DNA of 64,000 nucleotides from Vicingaceae bacterium (lineage in GTDB: Bacteria; Bacteroidota; Bacteroidia; Flavobacteriales_E; Vicingaceae). The notes below the pieces were generated by a model. That model did not search any database. It had not been told where the DNA came from and was given only the letters and a program-made list of their open reading frames with translations. The position numbers and the translations under genes are program-made. Location: NCBI GenBank assembly GCA_019429185.1, contig JAHYJH010000001.1:36821-100820 (forward strand). Direction: 5' to 3'. Positions 8,752 through 16,447 of the stretch are shown piece after piece. Positions within the stretch are counted from its first letter, which is position 1; every line of letters starts with the position of its first letter.

Positions 8752-8911
8752 CTAAATATACTTTATAACAGATGTAGAACAAATATCCCTTTTATTATTT
8801 TTGTTAGGCATTTTATTCAAAAGAAAAATTTGTCATTATCACAGCAAGACCTTCAAGGTCTAAATAAGAGAAATTTACCTACGGTGCTTCGTGGTGTCGT
8901 TACGCCTTTTT

Positions 8912-9865
8912 TTAGAAAAGAAGGTTTTTAATAGCGGCTGATTTTTGCATCACACTCTCTTTTTGGGAGTTTATTTTAATCAAATAAATTCCTTTTGGAT
9001 GGGTGGATAAATTTACTATTAGCTTTGAGCTATTCATTTTGGTTGCATAAACCAATTCTCCTAAAAGACTAAATACTTCAATTTCAAAATAGGATTTATT
9101 GGTGTTGAATTCAATGTTAATAAGACTGTTAGTTGGATTGGGGTATATCGAAAAGTTAGAGAATGAAGTTAGATGATTAATATTTACTATACATGGATTT
9201 GAGCAATTGGTACTAAATGTGACTGATGGATCTATATCTGTCCAATTTGTGGCAGACCACGAAGCATTATCTACTTCTATACAAGTTAAGTTGGGATTAT
9301 TTGTAGCATAAAAAGATTGCATATTGGTATTGTTTCCATTTTTAATATTTAAACAAGTGAGTTGATTATTTTCACAATCCAAATACTCTAAATTACTGTT
9401 TTGAGATAGATCTAAACTAGTTAATTGATTATCAAAACAAAACAAAGCATTCAAATTAGTATTAACTATAAGATTGATAAGTTGATTACCACCGCACCAT
9501 AAACCAGTTAATACTGCATTTTGCGAAACATCTAAGTTTACTAAACTGTTGTCTGTACAATACAATTGAACTAATGCTCCATTTTGTGAAACATTCAAAT
9601 TGGTTAAATTATTATCAGAGCAATACAATACCGTTAATGCACTAAAATCTTCTATTCCAGTTAAATCACTGATGTTTTTTTGGTTAAGATAGATAGAACT
9701 AATGGTATCAATATTAGCGGTTGAAATAGTTCCGTCAGGTACACCCAAATCATATCCTAAATTAATTAATGCCTGTTCAAAATTTACATCAGGAATTAAG
9801 GTGTTTTGTCCTAAGAAACTAGTTAAAAAAATAAACTTTAATAGAACTAAGAGAAGTATTTTCAT
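8912..9865 (-). CDS. Secreted leucine-rich-repeat protein with T9SS type A sorting domain
   Basis: A 317-residue protein: signal peptide (KILLLVLLKFIFLTSFLGQN), then an N-terminal segment IPDVNFEQALINLGYD often seen before LRRs in Bacteroidota, then about six leucine-rich repeats of the form LxxLxCxxNxLTxLxLSxN, then a type A C-terminal domain (IYPNPTNSLINIEF...KGIYLIKINS). It is predicted to be exported by the T9SS and attached to the surface, probably for binding. The CTD ends in QKSAAIKNLLF, unlike the hydrophobic QKVVVE ending of the neighbour, which suggests the last residues were replaced. It is the last gene of the operon running from 14639. Its 3' DNA is strongly similar to the 3' end of the GH16 gene. 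Confidence 0.85.
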   Translation of the reverse strand: MKILLLVLLKFIFLTSFLGQNTLIPDVNFEQALINLGYDLGVPDGTISTANIDTISSIYLNQKNISDLTGIEDFSALTVLYCSDNNLTNLNVSQNGALVQLYCTDNSLVNLDVSQNAVLTGLWCGGNQLINLIVNTNLNALFCFDNQLTSLDLSQNSNLEYLDCENNQLTCLNIKNGNNTNMQSFYATNNPNLTCIEVDNASWSATNWTDIDPSVTFSTNCSNPCIVNINHLTSFSNFSIYPNPTNSLINIEFNTNKSYFEIEVFSLLGELVYATKMNSSKLIVNLSTHPKGIYLIKINSQKESVMQKSAAIKNLLF

Positions 9866-9919
9866 AGGTGATATGCTTTTTAGTTAATGCAAGTACTCTT
9901 AACTCCTAAGTACTTTTTC

Positions 9920-11941
9920 CTACTCTACAACTACTTTTTGCACCACACTTTCTTTTTGGGAGTTTATTCTTACCAAATAAATTCCTTTGGGTTGATTAGC
10001 AAGGTTGATATTTAGTGTTGACACATTAATTTGTTGCTCCAACACCACTTGCCCCATAAGGTTTGTAATTGTGATGTTGCCACCAGCAAATTGTTCTAAT
10101 TGGGTAATGGTAAAATTGCCTGAGGTGGGGTTGGGGAAGATATGTACTTTATCATTTATGGGTGCAATAGAATTTTCATCTATAACTTCAAACTCTTTAT
10201 CAGATTGATAATATAAAGAGTTGTTAGATATACCTTTTGAATAGGTTTCATTATTTGGAACGTCAACTCTCAAAAAGCTATTACAATTTAATCCTTCATC
10301 AATTCTATATGTGCCTAAATTTAAAGTTGAATTAGGTAAAATTACAATAGATTCACTTGCTACAACTTCTATGGGTTGGCTTACTGTAGAATTTGATATA
10401 GTGATGTTTTTACCATATACATTGCTTGTGATATTCTGCCCAGTAATAGTTCGGTTATTAGTAAAAAAATGAATATAATTAGTATATTCAGACCATCCAT
10501 TAAAATCAGAATTAGCAATTTTTATTCTGTAGGTTTGTCCACTTTGAAAAATAATATAAGGTGAAGGGAGATAATTTCTTAAATCAATAGGATTTAAGTA
10601 AAATTCTCCATTTATTCCACCCACATTAATTAAATCGGGGCTTTTAAAATTTTGCCATTTTGTAAATTCAGGACCAACAGGAGTTAAGTTGTCATTAACT
10701 AATGTAACAGATATAAAAAGACTTGAAAACCAACAAATGCATGATATAATATTTGAATTACACTGAAACGCATCATTATCACTGCAACTCCCAAAAATAG
10801 ACCTATTTTCAGGATGTATATTTGGAGAAATTAATTGAGGGCAAGATGGATTAGGATGAACTCCTGATAATATAATAGGATCGTTTAAGCAAATTTCTAT
10901 AACTTTATCTCTTTTGCCATTAATTAAAAAACCGTTAGCTAATTTCCTAGTATTAGGCACTAAACATGGAGGAGTTTGCACAGGTTCTTGACGCCAATAA
11001 CGAACATAATCTATTTCGAAAACACCTGGAAATGTTTGTGAATTAGGAGGGTTGCCTGTTTTACTTGTTTCAATAGCCATATTTAGTACAATATTCATAT
11101 AAGATCTTGGCCATGCTACTTGCTCCATTGCTTGAGTTTGATAAGTGTTTGATTTACATAATTTATATTCAGCATTTGTATTAATATATCTGAATTTACG
11201 ATGAATAAAAATATTGTCAATATAAAAATCAATTCTATCACTTGTGAAATAACAAGTAAAAGTGTGCCAATTGTTAAGATCGTTTCTCGCCATCTCGAAA
11301 GAACATTTTTCATTTGTAGTATTTCCATCATTATTTAAATCAAAATGAATATTATTTGTATATTTAAAGCTATTATGGTATGAATCTTTATCATAATATA
11401 ATTCAAAAAAATCAAGTTCACTCCAATGAGAACCACCTGGAGAACTATCTCCGTCAAATAACCAAAATGCAGGCCATAAGCCCTTTCCCTTAGTAACTCT
11501 ACATTTTATTTCATACTTACCCTCTCTATAAAAATTGTGAGACCAAATGGCAGAAGAAGAATATTGATATGTTCTTAGGTTAGGTAGCCCATCTTCTAAT
11601 ATCTGATTATGAGGTTTGTAAGGAATGGCAGGTCTGGTCTTAGCAGTATTATTAGCAATTATTTTTAATGTGCCTCCAGAAACTTCAACATTATCAGATT
11701 CAAGAGTATATATTTGGTATGAATCACCTCCAATTAAAGCCCCTGGTTGATTGGTTAATCGCCATTCATTTAAATCTAATGAATTTCCATTAAAATTATC
11801 TTCAAAAGTAAGGATATATGGATTAGGGTTACACATGGGAATACCAATAATGTATGGGGGAATTAAAGAACATTGGGAATATAAATTGACGTAACTTATA
11901 TAATAAAAAATAAGCAGAAGTAAGATATTCTTTGTTTTCAT
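9920..11941 (-). CDS. Secreted GH16-family beta-glucanase with T9SS type A sorting domain
   Basis: A 673-residue exported glycoside hydrolase. Signal peptide (residues 1 to about 22), then a GH16 jelly-roll domain (about 45-320) with the family catalytic motif ExDxxE as SELDFFE (E175 nucleophile, D177, E180 acid/base) and an upstream GKGLWPAFWLF binding-cleft segment. A middle region of unknown fold follows (about 330-590), then a type A CTD (FPNPTSGNFTI...KGIYLVRINSQKESVVQKVVVE). GH16 enzymes of this sort usually cut beta-1,3/1,4-glucans such as laminarin, or sulfated galactans; the substrate cannot be fixed here. It lies in the five-gene operon 14639-8912, 30 nt after the chimeric barrel gene whose N-terminus copies this gene's N-terminus. 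Confidence 0.9.
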   Translation of the reverse strand: MKTKNILLLLIFYYISYVNLYSQCSLIPPYIIGIPMCNPNPYILTFEDNFNGNSLDLNEWRLTNQPGALIGGDSYQIYTLESDNVEVSGGTLKIIANNTAKTRPAIPYKPHNQILEDGLPNLRTYQYSSSAIWSHNFYREGKYEIKCRVTKGKGLWPAFWLFDGDSSPGGSHWSELDFFELYYDKDSYHNSFKYTNNIHFDLNNDGNTTNEKCSFEMARNDLNNWHTFTCYFTSDRIDFYIDNIFIHRKFRYINTNAEYKLCKSNTYQTQAMEQVAWPRSYMNIVLNMAIETSKTGNPPNSQTFPGVFEIDYVRYWRQEPVQTPPCLVPNTRKLANGFLINGKRDKVIEICLNDPIILSGVHPNPSCPQLISPNIHPENRSIFGSCSDNDAFQCNSNIISCICWFSSLFISVTLVNDNLTPVGPEFTKWQNFKSPDLINVGGINGEFYLNPIDLRNYLPSPYIIFQSGQTYRIKIANSDFNGWSEYTNYIHFFTNNRTITGQNITSNVYGKNITISNSTVSQPIEVVASESIVILPNSTLNLGTYRIDEGLNCNSFLRVDVPNNETYSKGISNNSLYYQSDKEFEVIDENSIAPINDKVHIFPNPTSGNFTITQLEQFAGGNITITNLMGQVVLEQQINVSTLNINLANQPKGIYLVRINSQKESVVQKVVVE

Positions 11942-11971
11942 AATATTACTAATATATTGTTTTTGATAACT

Positions 11972-12772
11972 TTAATTAAACCTAATTCCTAAAATTAATC
12001 TAAGTGTGTTTATCCGAAAAAAATCATCATAAATATTAACTCCACTAAAACTATATTTATATTCAACTTTCATAATAAACTTAATATTTTTAATTAGCAA
12101 GTTGATTCCAATTCCAAATTTTCCTCCATGGTATAAATCACTTTCGAAACTATCTTTATTGTAATAACTATAATATTGTTGTGTAAGATTGTTATAAGTT
12201 ACTATTTCACCTTTAGACTGACCTTTAAAAATTGATGTGATAAAAAATCCTGTTTCAATAAAAACTTTTGAACTTCTACTAATATTAAATCGTAAATTAA
12301 TGGGGAGAGATAGAGAATGTGATTTAAGAGCAACATCATTATAGCTGGAAAATCTATCTATAAATATTTTATCTTTAATAAAATTAATATTATTATATTC
12401 CATTCCTGACAAAAATTCAAAATGTTGCTTACTATAAAGTAGATATAACAAACTGATGCCAAAACCATATTGATTTTTAATACCTTTTTGCGATAAGATT
12501 GCTTTATTTAAATTAAAATTTATTTCGTAAGAAGGAGGTTTTTTTATATTTTGAGAGTTATTATTCCTAATTAAATCCAACTGATTATTATTGAAATTAT
12601 CTTCAAATTCTAATATCCATGGGTTGGGGTTACAGATTTGGTTATCGTTAAATTGGACAGTAGTCACTTCACAGTCATTACAACAACCTTTGCAAGTACA
12701 GTCTATCTGTGCATTTAATACTATATGCATAATTAAAAATGATATCAATAAAATTTTCTTAATATGTATCAT
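11972..12772 (-). CDS. Chimera: GH16 leader fragment fused to outer-membrane beta-barrel
   Basis: A 266-residue protein with a signal peptide (HIKKILLISFLIMHIVLNAQ), a Cys-rich stretch (CTCKGCCNDC), then ICNPNPWILEFEDNFNNNQLDL (47-68), nearly the same as MCNPNPYILTFEDNFNGNSLDL near the start of the adjacent GH16 enzyme. Immediately after, homology stops and a beta-barrel sequence begins (YEINFNLNKAIL... to a C-terminal LILGIRFN), with alternating hydrophobic strands typical of small PorT/OmpW-size barrels. It lacks any GH16 catalytic residues. Best explained as recombination between a lost GH16 paralogue and a barrel gene. Whether the leader fragment matters to the barrel is unknown. Gap to GH16: 30 nt; gap to the upstream barrel: 14 nt. 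Confidence 0.75.
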   Translation of the reverse strand: MIHIKKILLISFLIMHIVLNAQIDCTCKGCCNDCEVTTVQFNDNQICNPNPWILEFEDNFNNNQLDLIRNNNSQNIKKPPSYEINFNLNKAILSQKGIKNQYGFGISLLYLLYSKQHFEFLSGMEYNNINFIKDKIFIDRFSSYNDVALKSHSLSLPINLRFNISRSSKVFIETGFFITSIFKGQSKGEIVTYNNLTQQYYSYYNKDSFESDLYHGGKFGIGINLLIKNIKFIMKVEYKYSFSGVNIYDDFFRINTLRLILGIRFN

Positions 12773-12786
12773 AGGTTTTTTTAAAT

Positions 12787-13419
12787 TTAGTCAAACGAAT
12801 AAATAAATTTTAAGAGGATTAAGCTATCATAATATTTCTTGGGAATTTCTTCTGATGATGATGAGTGGTAATAACGAATTTCATTGTATACACCTGTAAT
12901 CCCATTATTTTTTTGATACATTAATCCTACTCTTTTATTAGATGAAATTTTCACATTCAATCCGAGATTGTACTCGAAAAGTAAACTGTAATTTTTCTTT
13001 GTTTCCTTATAATCGCTAGATGTTACATCATCTGCCAACGTGAATACATTAAGTAAGCCAAAACCAGCCATGAATTGAACTTTTTTACCAAAAAAGAAAT
13101 CACCTCCAATAGGAACAGTAAGACTTGTTGTTTTAAAATGTGAAGCAGAGCGTTGTATATTTCTATGGTTTATTTCAATTCCTGTTTTGAATCTGGTAAT
13201 GGCATATTTTGGGGTATAGTAATAATCGAAACTTGCTAATAAATGTTGTTTGTTTTTTATGTTAAAGGGATTCATCCATGTAGTTTGTTCATCAAGATTT
13301 TGATTAATTAGGACTTGCCCAAATCCAATACTTCCACCTATTTCATGTCGCTGAGCTTTTAACTTAACTGCCGAAACACTCAAAATAAAAATAATGCTAT
13401 ATTTTAGTATTTTATTCAT
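12787..13419 (-). CDS. Outer-membrane beta-barrel protein
   Basis: A 210-residue protein with a signal peptide (NKILKYSIIFILSVSAVKLKAQ) and a run of amphipathic strands (HEIGGSIGFGQVLI, HLLASFDYYYTP, FKTGIEINHRN, FMAGFGLLNVF, YSLLFEYNLGLNVKI, ending LILLKFIYSFD with terminal aromatics), consistent with an 8-stranded barrel. No enzyme motif. It begins 2 nt after the upstream tail-fibre-like gene stops, so the two are translated as a unit. Function unknown; possibly a transporter or anchor for the co-encoded surface proteins. Confidence 0.75.
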   Translation of the reverse strand: MNKILKYSIIFILSVSAVKLKAQRHEIGGSIGFGQVLINQNLDEQTTWMNPFNIKNKQHLLASFDYYYTPKYAITRFKTGIEINHRNIQRSASHFKTTSLTVPIGGDFFFGKKVQFMAGFGLLNVFTLADDVTSSDYKETKKNYSLLFEYNLGLNVKISSNKRVGLMYQKNNGITGVYNEIRYYHSSSSEEIPKKYYDSLILLKFIYSFD

Positions 13420-13421
13420 AC

Positions 13422-14639
13422 TTATTTACCTTCCAACTCGTTAATTCTTTTATCTTGTTCTATAATATAAAGTGTCAATTCCTCTATTTTTTGTAATAAA
13501 ATAGCATCCATTTGAGCAAGGTCTATGCCTTTTTCTTTCACTTCAGTAGCAGAAGGCACATCGGGTAAGTGTTTGTTTTTAACTATGAAATTTTCTAATT
13601 GAATTAAAGACATTAAATTATAATTGGGTTCAAAAACAAAGTCAGACCAAACAATACTTGCAGCATCTACATTTACTCTCCTTGCTCTAATAACTCCTTC
13701 CACCGAAAGTTTAGCACCATTAACTGCGGTTGTGCCTATGCCTACATTTCCATTGCCCAACACTACGAAACTTTCTTCTTGTGTTTCAGCATTATAAACA
13801 GCAAATGCTTTGGTTTTATTTTTTGCTACCATACTTCGTATTCCATATCCGTAATCTCCTGTATGATTAGTTGCAACTGTTAAACCTGTTTCATTTTGTG
13901 CAACAACATTTAATTTTGAGAAATTCAGGTTATCCGTTCCTATGCCTACACTTCCATCTCCTTTTACTACAAACACATCTTGATTGGTACTGTGATTGGT
14001 TACCGAATAGGCAATTATATTTGTTGTAATAACCCTATTTTGAAAAGCATATTTTGTTGATGATGTTGCTGTAGAAGGAATAGTGAGTAATCGAAATCCG
14101 ACTTCTTTTCCTACGCTTCGCATATTTAGCTGAATTTCATTATCAGCAGCAACGCCTATTGCTGTGGTGTTTAACCTAGTTATTCCTCCTATGGTTAAAT
14201 CTCCTGCTATGGTTACGCTTTTAAAATTTGGGCATAATGCGATATCATCATCAGTAGTAGTGCCATTAGCAAATACCCATGGGGTAACATAACTACAAAC
14301 ATAAGTGTCATCTTGGGGGATTGTTAAATTTGAAAGTGCTATTCGACCAACAGGATTAATGGTTAATATTCTTGCTTCCTGAATCGGTCCAGAGGAAGGA
14401 GGAGGTGTTGGGTGAATCCTAAATTTATCTAAATACACATTTCCAAAAAACTTGGCAGCCGTATCTTCCAACAATCTAAAACTTTCAACATTGTTTCGTT
14501 TAAAAACTAAGTCAACATTATTGATAGTACCAACAAACTGAGTGGTATCGACTTGACTACCGTTTAATTTCCATGGTGCTTGTGCATTGGGGTTGCTATT
14601 CGGATTTTGGGCTATAGCTATAGAACTCAGCCAACCCAT
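13422..14639 (-). CDS. Tail-fibre-like surface protein, start region interrupted by heptamer tract
   Basis: The ORF-track start (MGWLSSIAIAQ) gives 405 residues but only a stub of a signal peptide. Reading upstream in the same frame gives KFSILIFSMGWLSSIAIAQ, a complete hydrophobic signal sequence, with no ATG, GTG or TTG before it; instead the frame enters 11 copies of a 7-bp repeat. The mature part has repeated GDGSVGIGT / GNGNVGIGT segments and ends in the C-terminal module VWSDFVFEPNYNLMSLIQLENFIVKNKHLPDVPSATEV...EELTLYIIEQDKRINELEGK, common in Bacteroidota tail-fibre-like or surface-anchor proteins, with a terminal coiled coil. First gene of the surface operon. Frame analysis suggests an ON/OFF switch at the tract (see findings). 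Confidence 0.75.
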   Translation of the reverse strand: MGWLSSIAIAQNPNSNPNAQAPWKLNGSQVDTTQFVGTINNVDLVFKRNNVESFRLLEDTAAKFFGNVYLDKFRIHPTPPPSSGPIQEARILTINPVGRIALSNLTIPQDDTYVCSYVTPWVFANGTTTDDDIALCPNFKSVTIAGDLTIGGITRLNTTAIGVAADNEIQLNMRSVGKEVGFRLLTIPSTATSSTKYAFQNRVITTNIIAYSVTNHSTNQDVFVVKGDGSVGIGTDNLNFSKLNVVAQNETGLTVATNHTGDYGYGIRSMVAKNKTKAFAVYNAETQEESFVVLGNGNVGIGTTAVNGAKLSVEGVIRARRVNVDAASIVWSDFVFEPNYNLMSLIQLENFIVKNKHLPDVPSATEVKEKGIDLAQMDAILLQKIEELTLYIIEQDKRINELEGK

Positions 14640-14662
14640 ACTAAAAATTAAAATTGAAAATT

Positions 14663-14739
14663 TGACGATTGACGATTGACGATTGACGATTGACGATTGA
14701 CGATTGACGATTGACGATTGACGATTGACGATTGACGAT
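14663..14739. repeat. Heptanucleotide tandem repeat (TGACGAT)x11
   Basis: Eleven perfect copies of TGACGAT (AATCGTC on the coding strand) plus a partial copy. The tract lies between an ATG at 14748-14746 (minus) and the signal-peptide codons of the gene at 13422-14639. Because 7 is not a multiple of 3, each gain or loss of a unit shifts the frame. With 11 units the ATG is out of frame with the signal peptide; 10 or 13 units would join them. Confidence 0.9.
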
Positions 14740-14876
14740 TGAATTCATAATTAAAAATTTATAAATGAGAAACAAATGTAAAACAGTTTTTTGAGAGAAG
14801 CAAATTTATTTTCAATTATTCTTCCTAAGCAAGAGTAATTAACTACTTGATTGGTTATGAATTACCTTTTAATTCC

Positions 14877-16073
14877 TTAACAAAGCAACGCCAACGTATT
14901 TTTTATGCGTTTTATGGCTTCTGTTAATACTTCTTCTGAAGCGGCATAGGATAAACGAATACACTCAGGATTTCCAAAAGCATCACCACTAACTAAGGCA
15001 ATTAAACCTTCATCGAGCAAAAACATACATAAATCACTAGAATTAGTGATGGTGGTATTTTTATAGGATTTTCCAACATAGGCAGACACATCAGGGAAAA
15101 AATAAAAAGCTCCTTTTGGTTCATTTAAAACAAGACCAGGGATTTCGCTTAATAAGGAAAAAACTAAGTTTCTTCTTTTTTCAAAGGCAATAACCATTTC
15201 ACTAACCACAGAGGCATCGGCTTCAAGGGCTGCTTGAGCTGCCTTTTGGGCAATGCTGCAAGTTCCAGAAGTAAATTGTCCTTGCATTTTTGTGCAGGCA
15301 TCAGCAATCCATTTGGGAGCACCAATGTAGCCAATTCTCCAACCCGTCATGGCAAATCCTTTAGAAACGCCATTTACAGTTACTACCTGCTCATTTATAA
15401 AGTCAAATTGAGCAATGCTTTCATGTTTTCCAATAAAGTTGATGTGTTCGTAAATTTCGTCAGAAACAATAATGATATCAGGGTAATTTTTAAGCAGTTG
15501 AGCAATTTCAAAAAGTTCTTCTTTGGTATAAACAGAACCACTCGGATTGCAAGGAGAGCTAAACCAAAGCATTCTGGTTTTAGGAGTAATGGCAGCTTCT
15601 ATTTGAGCAGGAGTAACTTTAAAATCGGTTGAAATGGAAGAAGCAATTAACACAGGGGTTGCTTCAGCAATTTTTATCATTTCAATGTAACTTACCCAAT
15701 ATGGAGCTAACAATATGACTTCATCACCAGGGTTTAATATGCTTAATGCTAAATTGGTAAGGGCGTGTTTTGCTCCAGTGGAAACAACAATTTGCTCAGG
15801 GGAATAATCTAAATTATTATCTCGTTTAAATTTTTTTGAAATGGCTTGTCTTAACTCTAAATAACCGGGAACGGGTGTGTAGTGTGTATAATTTTCATCC
15901 AACGCTTTTTTTGCAGCATTTTTAATGAAATCGGGGGTGTTAAAATCGGGTTCTCCAATGCTAAGGCTAATAACGTCTTTTCCTTCGGCTTGTAATTCTC
16001 TACTTAACCTTGCCATAGCTAATGTTTGTGATTCGCTAAGGTTGTTAATTCTGTTAGATAATGTTTTGTTCAT
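14877..16073 (-). CDS. Pyridoxal-phosphate aspartate aminotransferase (class I, subgroup Ib type)
   Basis: Cytoplasmic transaminase of about 398 residues, the normal length. PLP-binding lysine K238 sits in VNGVSKGFAMTGWRIGYIG; FSSPCNPSG (binding the cofactor ring and substrate) and VSDEIYEHI (Asp contacting the pyridine N) are intact, as is the C-terminal Arg of CIRLSYA that grips the substrate carboxylate. The N-terminal SLSIGEPDFNTP and YTHYTPVPGYLELRQAI match bacterial Ib enzymes that use aspartate and sometimes prephenate. It stands alone, in opposite orientation to the adhesin operon beginning at 16448. The AT-rich leader holds no clear operator. Exact amino acid preference is inferred. 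Confidence 0.93.
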   Translation of the reverse strand: MNKTLSNRINNLSESQTLAMARLSRELQAEGKDVISLSIGEPDFNTPDFIKNAAKKALDENYTHYTPVPGYLELRQAISKKFKRDNNLDYSPEQIVVSTGAKHALTNLALSILNPGDEVILLAPYWVSYIEMIKIAEATPVLIASSISTDFKVTPAQIEAAITPKTRMLWFSSPCNPSGSVYTKEELFEIAQLLKNYPDIIIVSDEIYEHINFIGKHESIAQFDFINEQVVTVNGVSKGFAMTGWRIGYIGAPKWIADACTKMQGQFTSGTCSIAQKAAQAALEADASVVSEMVIAFEKRRNLVFSLLSEIPGLVLNEPKGAFYFFPDVSAYVGKSYKNTTITNSSDLCMFLLDEGLIALVSGDAFGNPECIRLSYAASEEVLTEAIKRIKNTLALLC

Positions 16074-16275
16074 GCAATGAAATTGTATATATAAAAGGCG
16101 AAGTTAATAAAATTGATATTCCAATTGATAGATATATAAAGATTTATTCTTTGAAAGATTTATGGTTTATAATTCATGCAAAATAGCAGATTGTAGCATA
16201 TTAACAATCATTTTATATTAAATACTAAGTTTTGAAATTTGTGTATGAATTAGATGTGAAAATATAGACTAAATA

Positions 16276-16418
16276 GAGTTTGTCCATAATGTCCGATTTC
16301 TTCGTTATTCTCGTTTTTTAAATCAGTCATTTACACAAGTAAACTCCTGAATTTAAAAAACTTCGAAACCTCGAACTCGAACATTCTGAATCAAACTCTC
16401 GACTAAATGGACAGATAC
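16276..16418. mobile_element. Family 1 MITE-like element, copy B (compact)
   Basis: 143 bp between TA dinucleotides, starting GAGTTTGTCCATAATGTCCG and ending CTAAATGGACAGATAC, with internal TTCTTCGTTATTCTCG and a near-palindromic AAACTCCTGAATTT...CCTCGAACTCG core. It lies 30 bp upstream of the adhesin start codon and so may carry or disturb that operon's promoter. It and AT-rich flanks fill the 16074-16447 gap. Confidence 0.75.
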
Positions 16419-16447
16419 TAAATAGACTAACATATAAATATAAGGAC

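Noticed and set aside
14663-14739. CRISPR-like array
   Set aside because: Units are contiguous 7-mers with no spacers and no cas genes nearby; it is a simple tandem repeat.
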